From: Rosa chinensis
Lineage: Eukaryota > Streptophyta > Magnoliopsida > Rosales > Rosaceae
NCBI RefSeq assembly: GCF_002994745.2
Contig: NC_037094.1
Location: forward strand, 2,960,001-3,024,000
DNA: 64,000 nucleotides
Direction: 5' to 3'
Shown: positions 12,248 through 23,610 of the stretch, piece by piece
Layout of the letters: every line of letters starts with the position of its first letter
Numbering within the stretch: the stretch's first letter is position 1
Program-made: the position numbers and the translations under genes
Notes under the pieces: model-generated
The model's database searches: none
What the model saw: only the letters and a program-made list of their open reading frames with translations
What the model was told of the DNA's origin: nothing

Positions 12248-13088
12248 ACGTCTCTCTCTTAGCCCTTGCGCCGTAAGAGAGCATCTAAACTTCAAAAGTT
12301 TTCCTATCTGGCGGCGGCCATGGGTAGCGTCGGCATCGCAGCGTTGTCACGGTGCTGGCTGCCGGACGGGTATTTCAACGCCCAGGTCTGAGGTCTGCAA
12401 GGAAGGGGTTTGGCTTGGGGTCTATGGCAGGATGGTTGGCATTCTCTACGCATTTTTTGTTGTATGTTTTCTGTGCAGATCCGGCAACTGGGTTGAGCGT
12501 CTGGGCATGCGCATGGTCTGAGCGAAGGTGTGGGCTCAGGCAGGTCGGTGAAAGCTCACTGGACTCGGGGCAACGTGGGCTCGTGGCGATGCTTGGGAGA
12601 TGGTTCTCTTGTGGGCAGGTAGTGGCGAGGCTTGGGTAGTGGAATAGCACCGGCACTGTGCAGGCGGTGGAAGACAAGGTGGAGATGCGGTTTGGCTTGG
12701 GTCAACCATTTTGCTGGGCTGGAGTTGGGCACTTTCTTTTGGACTACCTTATTGGGCTTTCTAATTTAGGCTGGGGTTTTGGCCCTCAGCCCATTTCTAT
12801 GTTTTTTAGTTTGTCTAAATTACAATAATTCCTTGTATTAAGAAGCTAGGCACAAATGTGCACCTAATGTCTCTTTAGCATCTCTGGAGTAGTACCGAAG
12901 GAGGATATCCGCTATCTCTACGTATTTGATTGTGCAATGAGTAGGACTATATGTACGTACCACTTGTGGGTACTACTACTAACTTCTTGTCTGTCTTTAA
13001 ATGACAGCGGAATGGTATGTAACGGCCTATTCTGGCTTGTGATGAATATATTATCCCGCCACCGTGGCATTACTAAAAAAAAAAAAAA
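12248..13088 (+). mobile_element. GC-rich poly-A retroposon, family A
   Basis: It shares a GC-rich 5' half (GGCGGCGGCC, then CCGGACGGGTATTTC) and a closely similar 3' end (GGAGTAGTACCGAAGGAGG, then AAATGACAGCGGAA, then poly-A) with the element at 23611-24458, which has clear TSDs. It ends in A13-16 at about 13074-13088. No reverse transcriptase is encoded, so it is a non-autonomous, LINE-mobilised retroposon. Overlapping open frames on both strands (12352-12677) reflect base composition. The start is approximate and no TSD is confirmed. Confidence 0.6.
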
Positions 13089-14000
13089 ATTCTTTAATTG
13101 TCTACTTGTTCGGCCCTTCCAATAATCAATTTTTTATTCCACCACTAGATGAAAGTACGCAAAAAATGTAGGCAGTTTCTTTTCGTGGTTGAATTGATAG
13201 AGATAAAAAAAAAAACAAATTATTAAATATACAGATTTAATTTTACGTTCAAGGAATCAAGAGTGTTTTGGTATTAAGGATGTGTACTTAGCTTTTTAAA
13301 TATTAAAAAAAGTGAATTAAAGAGTTAATAAGTATGAGAGATCTAAATATCAAATTTGGATGTACAACTAGGATGACCTTTTAAGTTATAATTATGAAAA
13401 TGTCTTTTCTAATTTAACACGGTATGCTACTATGCTCCATATGGAATATTGTATTGTAGCAGCATATCATTATACATTTATACATGTTTGAAGAAGACTG
13501 TACCTAGCAAATATATGTATTAAATATATTGGCATTCACGAGCAAGTATATGTGGTACTCTGCAATCTGAAGATGATAGCCCTACCTAATATAGAACACC
13601 CATTATCTGGCCTAATCTCAGAAATGAAAAATAAACCAATCAGTTTTATTATGGAGTATTTATTGGTCCTGGATATATGATCCCCACACACATAATTAAA
13701 CTTATTCATCGAATTAATTAAGTAATTAAAGTTAAAGGCCTGCATATGACCCACAAATCTAAACTTATTCATCGGATTATGATATTACTTTGCAATTGGT
13801 ATTAGCTATATCGAACCTCTAACTCGATCATCTTCATTTCAATTTTTTCAGCCCTTCCTAGTCACTTGACCTAGCCTAATTCTAAAAACTTAATTAGCCA
13901 GCCCGGCTAATCCATTATAGTCTTCTAGTTCTAACATGCGGTAAGTGATAAACCTCGATTTGTATCCAAAATTTCACTGAATATTCAATTAATGAGAATA
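13089..14000. other. AT-rich intergenic DNA
   Basis: No gene or recognisable element was found in this stretch. Confidence 0.5.
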
Positions 14001-14078
14001 GAAATCAAGGGTTACTATCGAAATATCGATCGAAGTGTAGAAATCAAGGGTTACTATCGAAATATCGATCGAAGTGTA
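14001..14078. repeat. Perfect 39-bp tandem duplication
   Basis: Two adjacent identical copies beginning GAAATCAAGGGTTACTATCG lie at 14001-14039 and 14040-14078. Each contains TATCGAAATATCGATCGA. The identity indicates a recent local duplication. Confidence 0.9.
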
Positions 14079-14381
14079 CACATATATATAGGCACTGCCT
14101 GATCATCCCACCAAATAATTTGTAGGAACGGGAGTGTATTCCATGCACCAGCAGTGCATTTGCACTGTCAAAAACGAACAGCTTGTGCAAACCACAAGCC
14201 GTTTGTCTAACGAATTTACTGAGCAAAATTTACTGCCCTAAGTTTTCTTCCTCTCTCCTCCTCTCAATTCTTTCTATTATCCCAGAAAATCATAGTGAAG
14301 AAGTTATAAGATTAAAACTCAATAACCAAAATTCACAAACCACCAAAGAACAAAACTGATTTGGGGTTTTATAACATCAAA

Positions 14382-15499
14382 AATGGAGAAACCCAATTTC
14401 AGCTTCAAACCCGAAGATCAAAGAAACCAACTCTTTTTTTTTTTTGGCAAGAGAAACTACTTCATTAAACAACCAACAAGATTACAAAGAGAGGGCAACA
14501 GATTCCCATCCAAACTAAACCAAATAAAACTGAGAAAAACAAACACAAACAACACATGAGCTCCAATACAATAGCATACCCAAATCCAACATCCACGATG
14601 TGGAAAAGGCATCGAACAAGGACACAAACAAACCCAAGAAACCAGCAACCAAAACATGCCATAGAGACCCAAAGCTCCCACCGAGCTGTACCAAAAGCAT
14701 CCCTCCGATTGTCATCGAACAGCCGGAGATAAGCAACCACCGAGAAAGTACCAAGGAACCATGGGATGATGAGATCCGCAAATACCATAAGTAATTGCGT
14801 GGTGAACTCCTTCGTGTATGGAAGGTAAACGCTTCGAAGAGCTGGGTAAACGCCCCGAAGGGCAACGGTGATAGTGGTTGTAGATGATAAAGGGAAATCG
14901 ACAGAGGCAGCAGAACAAAAAGACATCTTTGGATGATGTTCAAGGAACAACGACACAGAGAGGGTGAAAAGATGGGAAAAGAAACGAAGGAGGGGAAGGA
15001 GGGAGAGGAAAGAGCATGGTGGGAGTAGAGATGGGAGGCTAGATGGAGCAGACTTGAAAGGGAAAGCCGAGAGAAGAGGCATAAAGCCTCAGAAGAGGGA
15101 AGATCCCTAAGAAAATTGTAGATCGGTGCCACCCCCGACTCTCAAGCTGATGATCAAGATCAATATAGATCTAGATTAGGCAAGAGACAAGGGGGAGGAA
15201 AACTGGGGAAGCGGGTTTGGTTTGTTTAGAGAGAAGGTAGACTTTATCTCACTAGAAAAGTCCCTTACCTTTGAAAAAGAAACCAACTCTGAATTTGAAT
15301 TCAAAGATAGAGTATGGAAGCAATTGATGATATCCAAAGAGGGAAGGTGGTGCTGCCACAAGAAACATGGTCACCGGAGTACGAAAGCACCGCCAATTGG
15401 GTCGAAGAATCGTCGGAGCTGCCGAACTTTCTGCCTTCGATTCTCCCCCTACACTCGACCAATGGACACACCAAGACCACAAGGACGTCAGGGATGTAG
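14382..15499 (+). pseudogene. Possible host gene 5' end split by a retroposon
   Basis: A leader-like pyrimidine-rich stretch (14240-14380) is followed by an ATG at 14382 opening MEKPNFSFKPEDQRNQ. The retroposon inserts after 14433. Past the second TSD copy, 15314-15499 has an open frame with a protein-like composition (QRGKVVLPQETW, NWVEESSELPNFLP). The frames on the two sides do not join cleanly. I do not recognise the protein. It may be a gene relic or part of an older element. Confidence 0.25.
14434..15275 (-). mobile_element. GC-rich retroposon (family C), TSD AAAGAAACCAACTC
   Basis: A poly-A tail on the minus strand (poly-T at 14434-14444) and an exact 14-bp duplication (14420-14433 and 15276-15289) show target-primed reverse transcription. 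The 842-bp body has two overlapping 205-codon frames of low-complexity Ser/Leu/Phe composition and no RT or endonuclease motif, so it is non-autonomous. The 3' end reads AATGAAGTAGTTTCTCTTGCC before the A-run. Confidence 0.85.
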
Positions 15500-15924
15500 A
15501 TGCGAGTCAGATTGGACTTGTGCGCCGCCGCAACACCTCTTGATGGAAGAGATACGGTAGGGTCACCATCTGTGCTTTGCGGGTCCAAAAAACAGGTCGA
15601 GTGGCCTAATGCTTCTGAGATCTTAGGTCTGAATCGAGTATTCATATCCCATAATTAAATTTTAGTCAACGCCTCAGATCAAGTGGTGGGTATATGGACG
15701 GCTCAGATTGTACCATGTTAATTTCTTTATCTTTAAAAAAAATTTCATAATTTTGAAACTTCAGAAAATAGTAATTAATAACTCGGGTGTTCGAAAAATT
15801 TCTAAAAAATTCTCATAGACTAGTCTCATTGTGTATTTTATTATGGAGCCTATAAATTTGAGATTTGGCATCAACAAAAATTCAGGAAATATTCCCAAGG
15901 TCCCAAAATAATCACCGAGACTAT
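15500..15924. other. Intergenic DNA
   Basis: No gene recognised. It ends with the first copy of the 17-bp duplication that flanks the next element. Confidence 0.4.
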
Positions 15925-16092
15925 TAGGTGCGTGTTCGAATACATTGTAGTTGTGGAGCCTCCTGTTATTATTCGGGAAGTCTTCTTGAGGTGTATTGTA
16001 ATATGGGGTTTGGGCATTATGTCCCCCCATTTGTATTCATCAGCTTCATCAATAAAGGTCTGAGGACAGCCGCATCAGCCCTTATTTCAAAA

Positions 16093-16122
<30 letters not shown>
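15925..16122 (+). mobile_element. 5'-truncated retroposon, family B
   Basis: A 17-bp duplication with one mismatch, ATAATCACCGAGACTAT (15908-15924) and ATAATCACTGAGACTAT (16123-16139), flanks about 198 bp ending in A-run plus (TA)n. The 3' sequence (TTGTATTCATCAGCTTCATC, then GCCCTTATTTC before the tail) matches the 3' ends of the elements at 30766-32385 and 45477-45866. It is a dead-on-arrival truncated copy. Confidence 0.85.
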
Positions 16123-16123
<1 letters not shown>

Positions 16124-16389
16124 TAATCACTGAGACTATAAACTCAATTTCTAATAATTATTACTTTCATTTAATAAAATTTTCCAACTAGTAATATTTA
16201 CTCATGTATTTGACATTATCTTAGTAGTAGTATTTGACATTACCTTACTCCATGTATTCCACTTTAATTTCTAAAAAATTTGGAGTAATAATTAAATTTT
16301 CATTTAATTTATCGAGTTTCAATTTCATTCTAAAAAAAATGAAAGTGAAAATCGAAAAAACTTGACATTACTAAAAAATTCAATCAATT

Positions 16390-17440
16390 TTGTTCTCGTT
16401 TAGACTTCGATCTATTTGGTCAACTAAAGTTACCTTTAAAACCATATATTTATCAATTATATTTTTCAAAGAGCAACCCCATCAAGATATGAGAAACTAG
16501 GGAAACCGACTGTTGGATGAGATGATTGGAATATTATATATATGTTTTTAAAAAATGATTTTTTTGTCGTAGTTTCGACTTTGATCCACTCAGTCAACCG
16601 AAGTAACATATATAACTTCTTGGTTGACCGATGACATAATGGCCATGAATCGTGCCAATTTTTTCACACAACATATATAACTATGTCTTGGATACGTGTG
16701 AATGGTCGAAAATAAAAAATTTCAAATTCGATTTCGCAGACCAAAAGTAATACCAATATGCCTACTAATGTTGTATAACTTATACATTGCATACGAACCT
16801 ATGTGTACCTTTCAAAAGAGATAACAATGTAGAAAATGAATTTGGAGAAAGCCGACCTTTGATTGGGAAGATTGAAATGTTTCATGGTTGTTGTAAAAAA
16901 CTAAACCAATTTTGTATTCGTTTCCTTCGATCCACTAGGTCAATTATATTTACCTTTATAACCCCATATGTATATATCAAATTTCTCAAAGGGAAACCCC
17001 ATTGATACATACAAAATTGGGAAATTCGAGCGTTCGATGAGAGGATTGAAATATTTTATGCATATTGTAAAAAATTCAGCCAATTTCTTTCCCGTTTCTA
17101 CTTCGATCAATCCATTTGGTCAACCGAGTTTACCATTATAACCATATATTTATTAATTAAATTATTCAAAAAGAAACTCCATCAAGTCATGAGAACCTGG
17201 AGAAAATGACCGTTGGATGAAATGATTGGAATATTTTACTCGTGTTGTAAAAAATTCAGCCAATTTCGTCGCAGTTTCGATTTTAATCCACATAGTCAAC
17301 CAAAATAATCTATATTAACCTCTTAGTTGACCAATGACATAACGACTACAAATCGTGCCAATATTTTCACAAGACGTAAATAATTATGTCATGCATACAT
17401 GTGAATGGTTGATGGATGGAGAAAAGAAGTTATGAATGAG
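16390..17440. repeat. Diverged tandem array, about 3 units
   Basis: The blocks around 16400-16710, 16900-17100 and 17100-17410 share an ordered set of phrases: a CGATC..GGTCAAC motif, ACCATATATTTAT, TTCAAAGAG.AACCCCAT, GGATGAGATGATTGGAATAT, and GTTGACCGATGACATAA. Units differ by many substitutions and indels, so this is an old satellite-like or segmental tandem array. No coding capacity is seen. Confidence 0.6.
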
Positions 17441-18021
17441 TAGTTACAGAATTTTAGTTTGATGGGTATTTAGTATTTAGGGTTGACCACGTTGATCAAG
17501 GCCTAAATGATGACGAAAGTAGGTAAATTTTTTTTTTGCCATAATCTTTTCTTCTTGTCGCGAGAACATCCAACGGTTGAATTTGTGAAATTAAATTTCC
17601 TCCACGTTGTTGATTTTAGAGGGTATAATGTTTCATATAACCAATAAACAAGTTAAACTACATAAGTAGGCATATAAGGTTTTTGCGGAATTTAAAAAAA
17701 AAAAAAATTTGAAAATCAATAAATTTGATATTTTTTAGCTCAAAAATATCTATATATGCAAAGTAAAATGATTCAAGATTAGCTTTTTGGTCTCGGTAGT
17801 TAGTAGTATGCTTGAAAATAATCTCCTAAATTTTTCTTGAAGTGAATCTTTAATTTGTGGACTCGATAATTAAGCACATGACGCGTCGAGTTTATGAAAT
17901 TTTTTTCTCAAGCAAGCTATTTATTACGATTTTCGGAAGTTTCAGAAGTATAAAAATTACAAAATGTAAAAGAATTTTAAAGCAATGTAATCTAGGTCGT
18001 AAATCTCTCCACCGACTTAGA
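17441..18021. other. AT-rich intergenic DNA
   Basis: No gene or element recognised. A-runs lie at about 17694-17706. Confidence 0.4.
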
Positions 18022-18425
18022 ACAATTCTTAGGTTCACCCCTAGGGTGAACTAGCATATTCACCCTCATTATTGATTAACATACTTTTACTTAATAGATT
18101 TGTAATCCAACCATTCATGTTGTATAACGTAATACAAAGATTACTTCTGTAAAAAATCAATCAAATTGAAGACCTTTTAGTAATTCATTTCTATGAAATA
18201 CATGGACGGTTTATCATAATAGTAGTAAGTGTTGTTAGAACCATCCATTTGTTTGTTCAATTAGATAATTAAACGATTTCTGATTCGATTGATTTTTTAC
18301 AGAGATAATCTTTAAATGCTACTTTAAGATATGGACCGTTTGATTATAAATTTATTAAGTAAAGTATGTTAATCAACAATATGGGTGAATATGCTAGTTC
18401 ACGCCAGGGTGAACTTAAGAATTGT
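18022..18425. mobile_element. MITE, about 404 bp, long terminal inverted repeats
   Basis: The left end ACAATTCTTAGGTTCACCCC and right end GGTGAACTTAAGAATTGT are inverted repeats that extend inward about 60 bp (GGTGAACTAGCATATTCACC and GGTGAATATGCTAGTTCA). A second copy lies at 49143-50515. There is no ORF. I could not fix the TSD, so the superfamily is open. Confidence 0.75.
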
Positions 18426-19378
18426 TCATCTTAAATTGAGTGGAGTATCCAGTTTTTTTTTTTTTGAACGACAAACATTAAATACATAAATATTAATTAC
18501 ATTAATTAATAAACATTGATTACATTAATTATAAAAACATTATTTACCCCACTTTAATAGCTTTCTTTTTTACCTCACTCAACAACTTTTTTTTAGATTA
18601 GTCCAACTTAACATTTATGTGTTGACTGTCAATAAAAAAGTTAGCATGAATAAATGGCTAGTTGGTATGAATGGCTGAGATTGACTTTAATATTAAAATA
18701 ATATTATTATATGTTAGTGTTGTTGCACCACTAGTGCATGGAATCCGTTTTTGGTGTTTGGAATGAATCACTTTTCCCCTTATTTTTCTCATTCAGAAAA
18801 GTATTTCATTTTCTTTTGTATTCCAAACGCAAGAAAAAAACAAGTTTACTTTCTTATGCTTCCTTTCTACGAAACAAACGTGGCCAAAGAGCATGAAAAC
18901 AACCGAATGTCAAACTGTCATAAAAAATAATAATAATAATAAATAAAATAAAATAAAAAAGAACCGAATGTCAAAATTATGCACGCATCATGAGGATTAG
19001 GGTTTAAATTTGAAAACAACTACCCAAAGTGTAATACAGAGTAGTAATTAATAAATACACCGTTGTTTGGGAAGAAAGGGATTCACAATTATACGTACAT
19101 TTATACATCCCCATTTAAGAGAGACAGTAAATTAGATTCTCAATAAAAAAAAATAGAGAGAGAGAGAGAGTAATTTAGGGTTTGTATTTGTTGCTGCTGC
19201 CACCACAATAGCCCCAATGAATGCCACGTTTTTCAAGAGGCAGAGAGAGAGAGAGGGAGAGAGAGATGAAGTTAGCGAGTAAATGCAGTTTTGCTCTTTT
19301 TGAAGCTATTTAGTACACTTCTGCACAAAACCCTTTTACCTCCTTCATAGTTCATTGTCAGGGCAGTCCTCTCTTCTC
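18426..19378. other. MYB upstream region
   Basis: Intergenic DNA upstream of the MYB gene. A stretch at about 18760-18890 (TTCATTTTCTTTTGTATTCC, CAAACGCAAGAAA) resembles the inner part of the Tourist-like MITE at 24915-25241 and is probably a truncated copy. (GA)n runs lie at about 19155-19171 and 19243-19266. No gene is seen. Confidence 0.45.
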
Positions 19379-19386
19379 TATAAATA
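19379..19386 (+). promoter_or_regulatory. TATA box of the MYB gene
   Basis: TATAAATA lies about 275 bp upstream of the MYB start codon, giving an expected transcription start near 19410 and a leader of roughly 240 nt. It is the best core-promoter match before the gene. Confidence 0.65.
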
Positions 19387-19479
19387 CCCATAAGACAAGG
19401 CCAAACCACTGCCTTGGACGTTTGCTTCTTCCTTCCAATACATAAGATCATCCTTCACCAGATAGATTCTGGAGATCGT

Positions 19480-19482
<3 letters not shown>

Positions 19483-19519
<37 letters not shown>
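19483..19519 (+). repeat. (GA)n microsatellite in the MYB 5' leader
   Basis: A pure AG dinucleotide run of about 37 bp lies between the TATA box and the start codon. It is followed by three or four CATCCT/CATCCTCA units (19529-19550) and an (AC)n run (about 19604-19620). These length-variable tracts would be transcribed in the leader. Confidence 0.85.
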
Positions 19520-19521
<2 letters not shown>

Positions 19522-19653
19522 ACACCTCTTCATCCTCATCCTCATCCTCATAGCTACATAGCTCAGCTCGAGTTTGATTTGAGTTTCGAACTTATATATA
19601 TATACACACACACACACACTTAGCCTTGAGCTAGATCAGAAAGATTAGGTTAA

Positions 19654-21484
19654 ATGGGAAGACCACCTTGCTGTGACAAAGTTGGAGTGAAAAAAGGGCC
19701 ATGGACGCCGGAGGAAGACATCATCTTGGTGTCGTACATTCAAGAACACGGCCCTGGGAATTGGAGATCAGTTCCTACCAACACAGGTGCTGTACTTGAT
19801 TTTTGATCTACCTGGCTGCCTACTTTCATTTCAAGTCAGTTCGTTATGTCAATTACTTTTTATTTATTTGGACAAGTGTGTTAGTTTATATCATCCTCTT
19901 CTTCTGGGGTTGGGGGGTACTTTTTTCACTTTGTCTTGGTTTTGGTAAGGTTTTAATGAGAGTTGGTTTAAACATTAAAGTCATCTATACCTTCTGGCCA
20001 TGGACAGTCTTGTTAAATTAATTATTATTTCCTTTCTAGCTCATCCTTTACTCTATCTTGAACTTTGTTCCAGATCATGCCTGTGGCTAATTTTTCTTGA
20101 GCTAGTTTTTTTCCTTTTTGGTCTTATATCTTGAGCAAGTATATTAACAGCAGTATTGTTAACTAATTAAATATTTCTAGTAATTAATAGAGACGGTTTT
20201 GATGATCAGGTTTGATGAGATGCAGTAAGAGCTGCCGGCTTAGATGGACTAATTATCTCCGGCCGGGCATCAAACGCGGTAACTTCACCGACCATGAGGA
20301 GAAGATGATCATCCACCTCCAAGCTCTTCTAGGCAATAGGTAATATTTTCATTTCTTTGAAAAGTTCAAATCCTCTATAACTTAAAACTCAAACACCGTG
20401 TCTTTTCAAAACTTGGATGTGCCTTAATTTCCATATATTTTTTAGCTGTGAATTTCATGTGTTTTGACTTGATTAGATTATTAGTATTAACTAACCTATG
20501 TTTTTGGATATGGGAGTTAGATACTCCCAAATCCCAGTAGTCAGATTCTCTATATTGTTCTTTTGATTATTATATTCCACAGTGATGGGATTTTTGAAAC
20601 AAAAAATGGAAGTAAATTAATCTTCTGGTTAATTGAAACTTAATTTGATATTGATGAAAAAATAAATTGAATATGGATGCAGATGGGCTGCCATAGCTTC
20701 CTACCTTCCTCAGAGAACAGACAATGATATAAAGAATTACTGGAACACCCACCTGAAGAAGAAACTCAGAAAGCTCCAGACAGGTACTGCTGAAGACGGT
20801 ATTTCAGGTAATTCACAGCAGCCAATTTCAAAGGGTCAGTGGGAGAGAAGGCTCCAAACAGACATTCACATGGCCAAACAAGCCCTTTGTGAGGCTCTCT
20901 CCCTTGACAAACCAAGTCATGATCATCACCATGTGCCAGACTTAAAGCCCTCACTCTCCAATATTAATGGCACTACTAGTACTACTACTAGACCTCACCA
21001 AGCATCCACATACGCGTCCAACACCGAAAACATTGCTCGATTGCTCGAAAACTGGATGAAAAGTTCACCAAAAGTTCGAACAAACTCCTCGGATGATCAT
21101 CAAACCCAGATTCATCATCAGAACATGCTCAACAATGGTTCCAGTTCTAGTACTACCGACGGGGCACACAGTGGGACAACAACTACACCGGACCATCATG
21201 AACACCATGGTTTTGATTCCTTGTTTAGTAGCTTCAACTCATCCACATTATCCGATAATGCGTCGACTCATTTATCAGCAGAAAATAATCATCGTCAAAC
21301 TAGTACTACTACTAATAATAATAATACTGGTCTCATGATGTTCCAAGACGAAAGCAAGCCTGATTTAGAGGCGGCCGCGGGAGCAGCAGCAGCAGTAGAT
21401 CAAGTGCCTCTCACATTGCTGGAGAAGTGGCTCTTTGATGACGCTACTGCACATCAAGCTCATGATCAAGACATGCTGTTTTAA
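19654..21484 (+). CDS. R2R3-MYB transcription factor, MYB60/MYB306-like
   Basis: Three exons: 19654-19786, 20210-20339 and 20683-21484, with GT..AG introns at the positions usual for R2R3-MYB genes. The lengths of 133, 130 and 802 nt give 354 codons plus stop. R2 has tryptophans W17, W37 and W57; R3 has F70, W89 and W108. The N-terminus [20 protein letters not shown] and the segment [20 protein letters not shown] (about residues 137-156) are typical of subgroup-1/MYB60-MYB306 proteins. The R3 bHLH-interaction signature is absent. The tail is rich in His, Asn, Thr and Ser and ends in LEKWLFDD. Members of this clade are nuclear DNA-binding regulators of stomatal movement, cuticular wax and drought/ABA responses; which role applies here is inference. 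All exons are intact. This is the only convincing functional host gene in the window. Confidence 0.93.
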
Positions 21485-21819
21485 AATTAATCAATCAGAT
21501 TAAAGCCGCTCATCGATCCCCATCTCGATTAATTATGGTTTCTTTGCTTTGTTTTAATTTTATGAAGTTAGGCTTTTGTAAACTTGTAACAATGTTTTTG
21601 TTCTTTTTTTTCCCCCCCCCTCTCTTTTTTCCTCTTGCGTGAGATGCAGAAAGATAACAGCTCCGGAGTGAAGGAACAAAAAATGTAAATTAAAAGTATA
21701 TCTATCTATCTATATGTTTTTTTTTTCCCTTTTTATGTTCGCCCCCTGATCGAATTGGAAATAATTAATAGCGTAATTATAATTATACAAGACAAAAGTT
21801 AAATAAGCTTTCGAAGACG

Positions 21820-21997
21820 GGGATGAAATCACATGTCCTAGATTCCTGTGTTTTAATTCTGTCCCTCAATATGATTGGTCCACAGAGATTAAACAATGAA
21901 ATAAAAGATTAAGAAAATATTTTTTTCATCTCTGTGGACAAATTATTTTAAGAGGACATAATAGAGATAGAATAATGGAGACATGTGATTTCATCCC
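21820..21997. mobile_element. MULE-type MITE, 178 bp, TSD TCGAAGACG
   Basis: Terminal inverted repeats GGGATGAAATCACATGTC and GACATGTGATTTCATCCC are exact. A perfect 9-bp duplication TCGAAGACG flanks them (21811-21819 and 21998-22006). It lies about 330 bp downstream of the MYB stop codon, in or near its 3' flank. Confidence 0.9.
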
Positions 21998-22082
21998 TCG
22001 AAGACGGTGACAGTGGATAAGGAATTTATGGTAGGGATTAATTAGTAGGGTTGCACTTTTAAATATATTATGAGTTGCTACG

Positions 22083-22277
22083 GAAAAATTCTTATGTAGA
22101 GCAAACGTACTATGTGGTGGTGGGCAGCCCAATTAAAATCTAGAAAATTTTAAATATGTTTCAAAACTATTGTTATTTAATAAAATAAAATACCAAAAAC
22201 ACCTCATTTCATGTTCACTGATTTAGCAGCCCTACCAGCCTGCCACATAATACGTTTGCTTTACATAAGAATCTTCT
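22083..22277. mobile_element. MITE, 195 bp, imperfect 9-bp TSD
   Basis: Inverted ends share ATTCTTATGTAGAGCAAACG (left) and ATTCTTATGTAAAGCAAACG (right, read inward). The flanks GTTGCTACG (22074-22082) and GTTACTACG (22278-22286) differ at one base, fitting a 9-bp Mutator-type duplication. Confidence 0.7.
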
Positions 22278-22286
22278 GTTACTACG

Positions 22287-23234
22287 AAGTACTGTCGGTA
22301 GGAGAAGTTGAAGTTGGCTTCTTGATTGGTAGGTTCAGTATTAATAATCGCATTGATTTGGCTTAAATATAGTCTTCCACATACTACATATCGAAGTATA
22401 ACTATAGAGACTAGAGCACTATAGCTTACTGCTTTATTGACTTTATACACAGTAGTAATTACTAGATCCTGCGTTGATTTTTGTAACACCTCTACCTTTG
22501 TTTTTTTTGTTTTCTCGCGTCTCTTAGAGTCTTAGCACCCTGTGTGTGATGACCATCACTAGTCCTAGTAGGGACTACTACTTCTAACAAAGCGACAGCA
22601 TAAGATTGGCGAGAGAGTGTGACTCTGTCTCAGGGTCTCGAGGTTCTTTATGCTTAGGGCGAAATTTTTTTTGGTGCTCAAAATCGGTCTTGAGATTTTT
22701 TTTAACGATTATGAGATTAATTCGACTTCAAAAAATTACGAATTAATAACAAGTTTTTAGAATAATCAACAAAATCACAAAAAACAAGCAATAGAACTTC
22801 TAATAACCAAAATTTTAAAATTAAAAAACACTAAATATCTATTTTGATCTATCCCTCAACCTACATCATGAAATGTCAAAAAATATGTCTGCTCACTTAG
22901 AATAATAGAATAATAGAGAGGAGAAAGATTATTGGGAGATGAAAAGCAGATAGGAGAAAAATTGAAAATGATAGATGATGCAAGTGAAGAATTGAGGGAT
23001 TCAATAACCATTAATTGAAACCCCAAATTTAAAGAGAAATTTGTTTGATTTCTAGGTTTTGGAGGGAGTGAAAGACTACTATAATGATGCTTGACTTTTT
23101 ATAGTTCTCGATAACTCAAAATGTTAAAAAAGAAGAAGAAGAAAACACCCAATTAGTGTCCCTAGAATTATGAAATAAAGGATTCTTTTTTTACACGTTC
23201 CATAGCGTATATTGCTGTTTATATATAAGTACAT

Positions 23235-23268
<34 letters not shown>

Positions 23269-23592
23269 CCTTATATTCAAAATTGTGCCCTACCTTCCCT
23301 TGGGCCTGGGCTGTTGCCAAGGCTGCCCTTGGGCAAGGCCGGGCCTGTTCCGTCTTTAATGATCCAATTGAGCACAATAGCGATTTGTTTAATATCCTTC
23401 TAAACCTATTAGAATATGGATATGATGAAGATGGGCAAAAATATTTGGACAAATAATAAAGCTAGTTTTCAACTTGAGCAGAGAACTAAATCTAGGAGGG
23501 ATAAATCTTAGAAAATGAGTTGTATGGGAGAAATTTAATTGAAGAAAAGGTTAAAAATAGGTGATGGCATATTTCGATATGAGCATTACTTA
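22287..23592. other. Intergenic DNA with (TA)n
   Basis: No gene seen. A (TA)n run lies at about 23237-23267, followed by a short GC-rich, partly palindromic stretch (about 23300-23350, repeats of CCTTGGGC and GGGCCTGG) that may be the relic of a small DNA element. Confidence 0.4.
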
Positions 23593-23610
23593 AATCACAT
23601 CACCCTTAGA

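Noticed and set aside
14465..15132. Two overlapping 205-codon minus-strand frames
   Set aside because: Low-complexity Ser/Leu/Phe composition in two frames at once inside a retroposon; no domain and no splice or promoter support.
23285..23350. Rho-independent-like palindrome or regulatory hairpin
   Set aside because: GC-rich imperfect palindrome in a nuclear intergenic region; more likely the relic of a DNA element, and no gene nearby depends on it.
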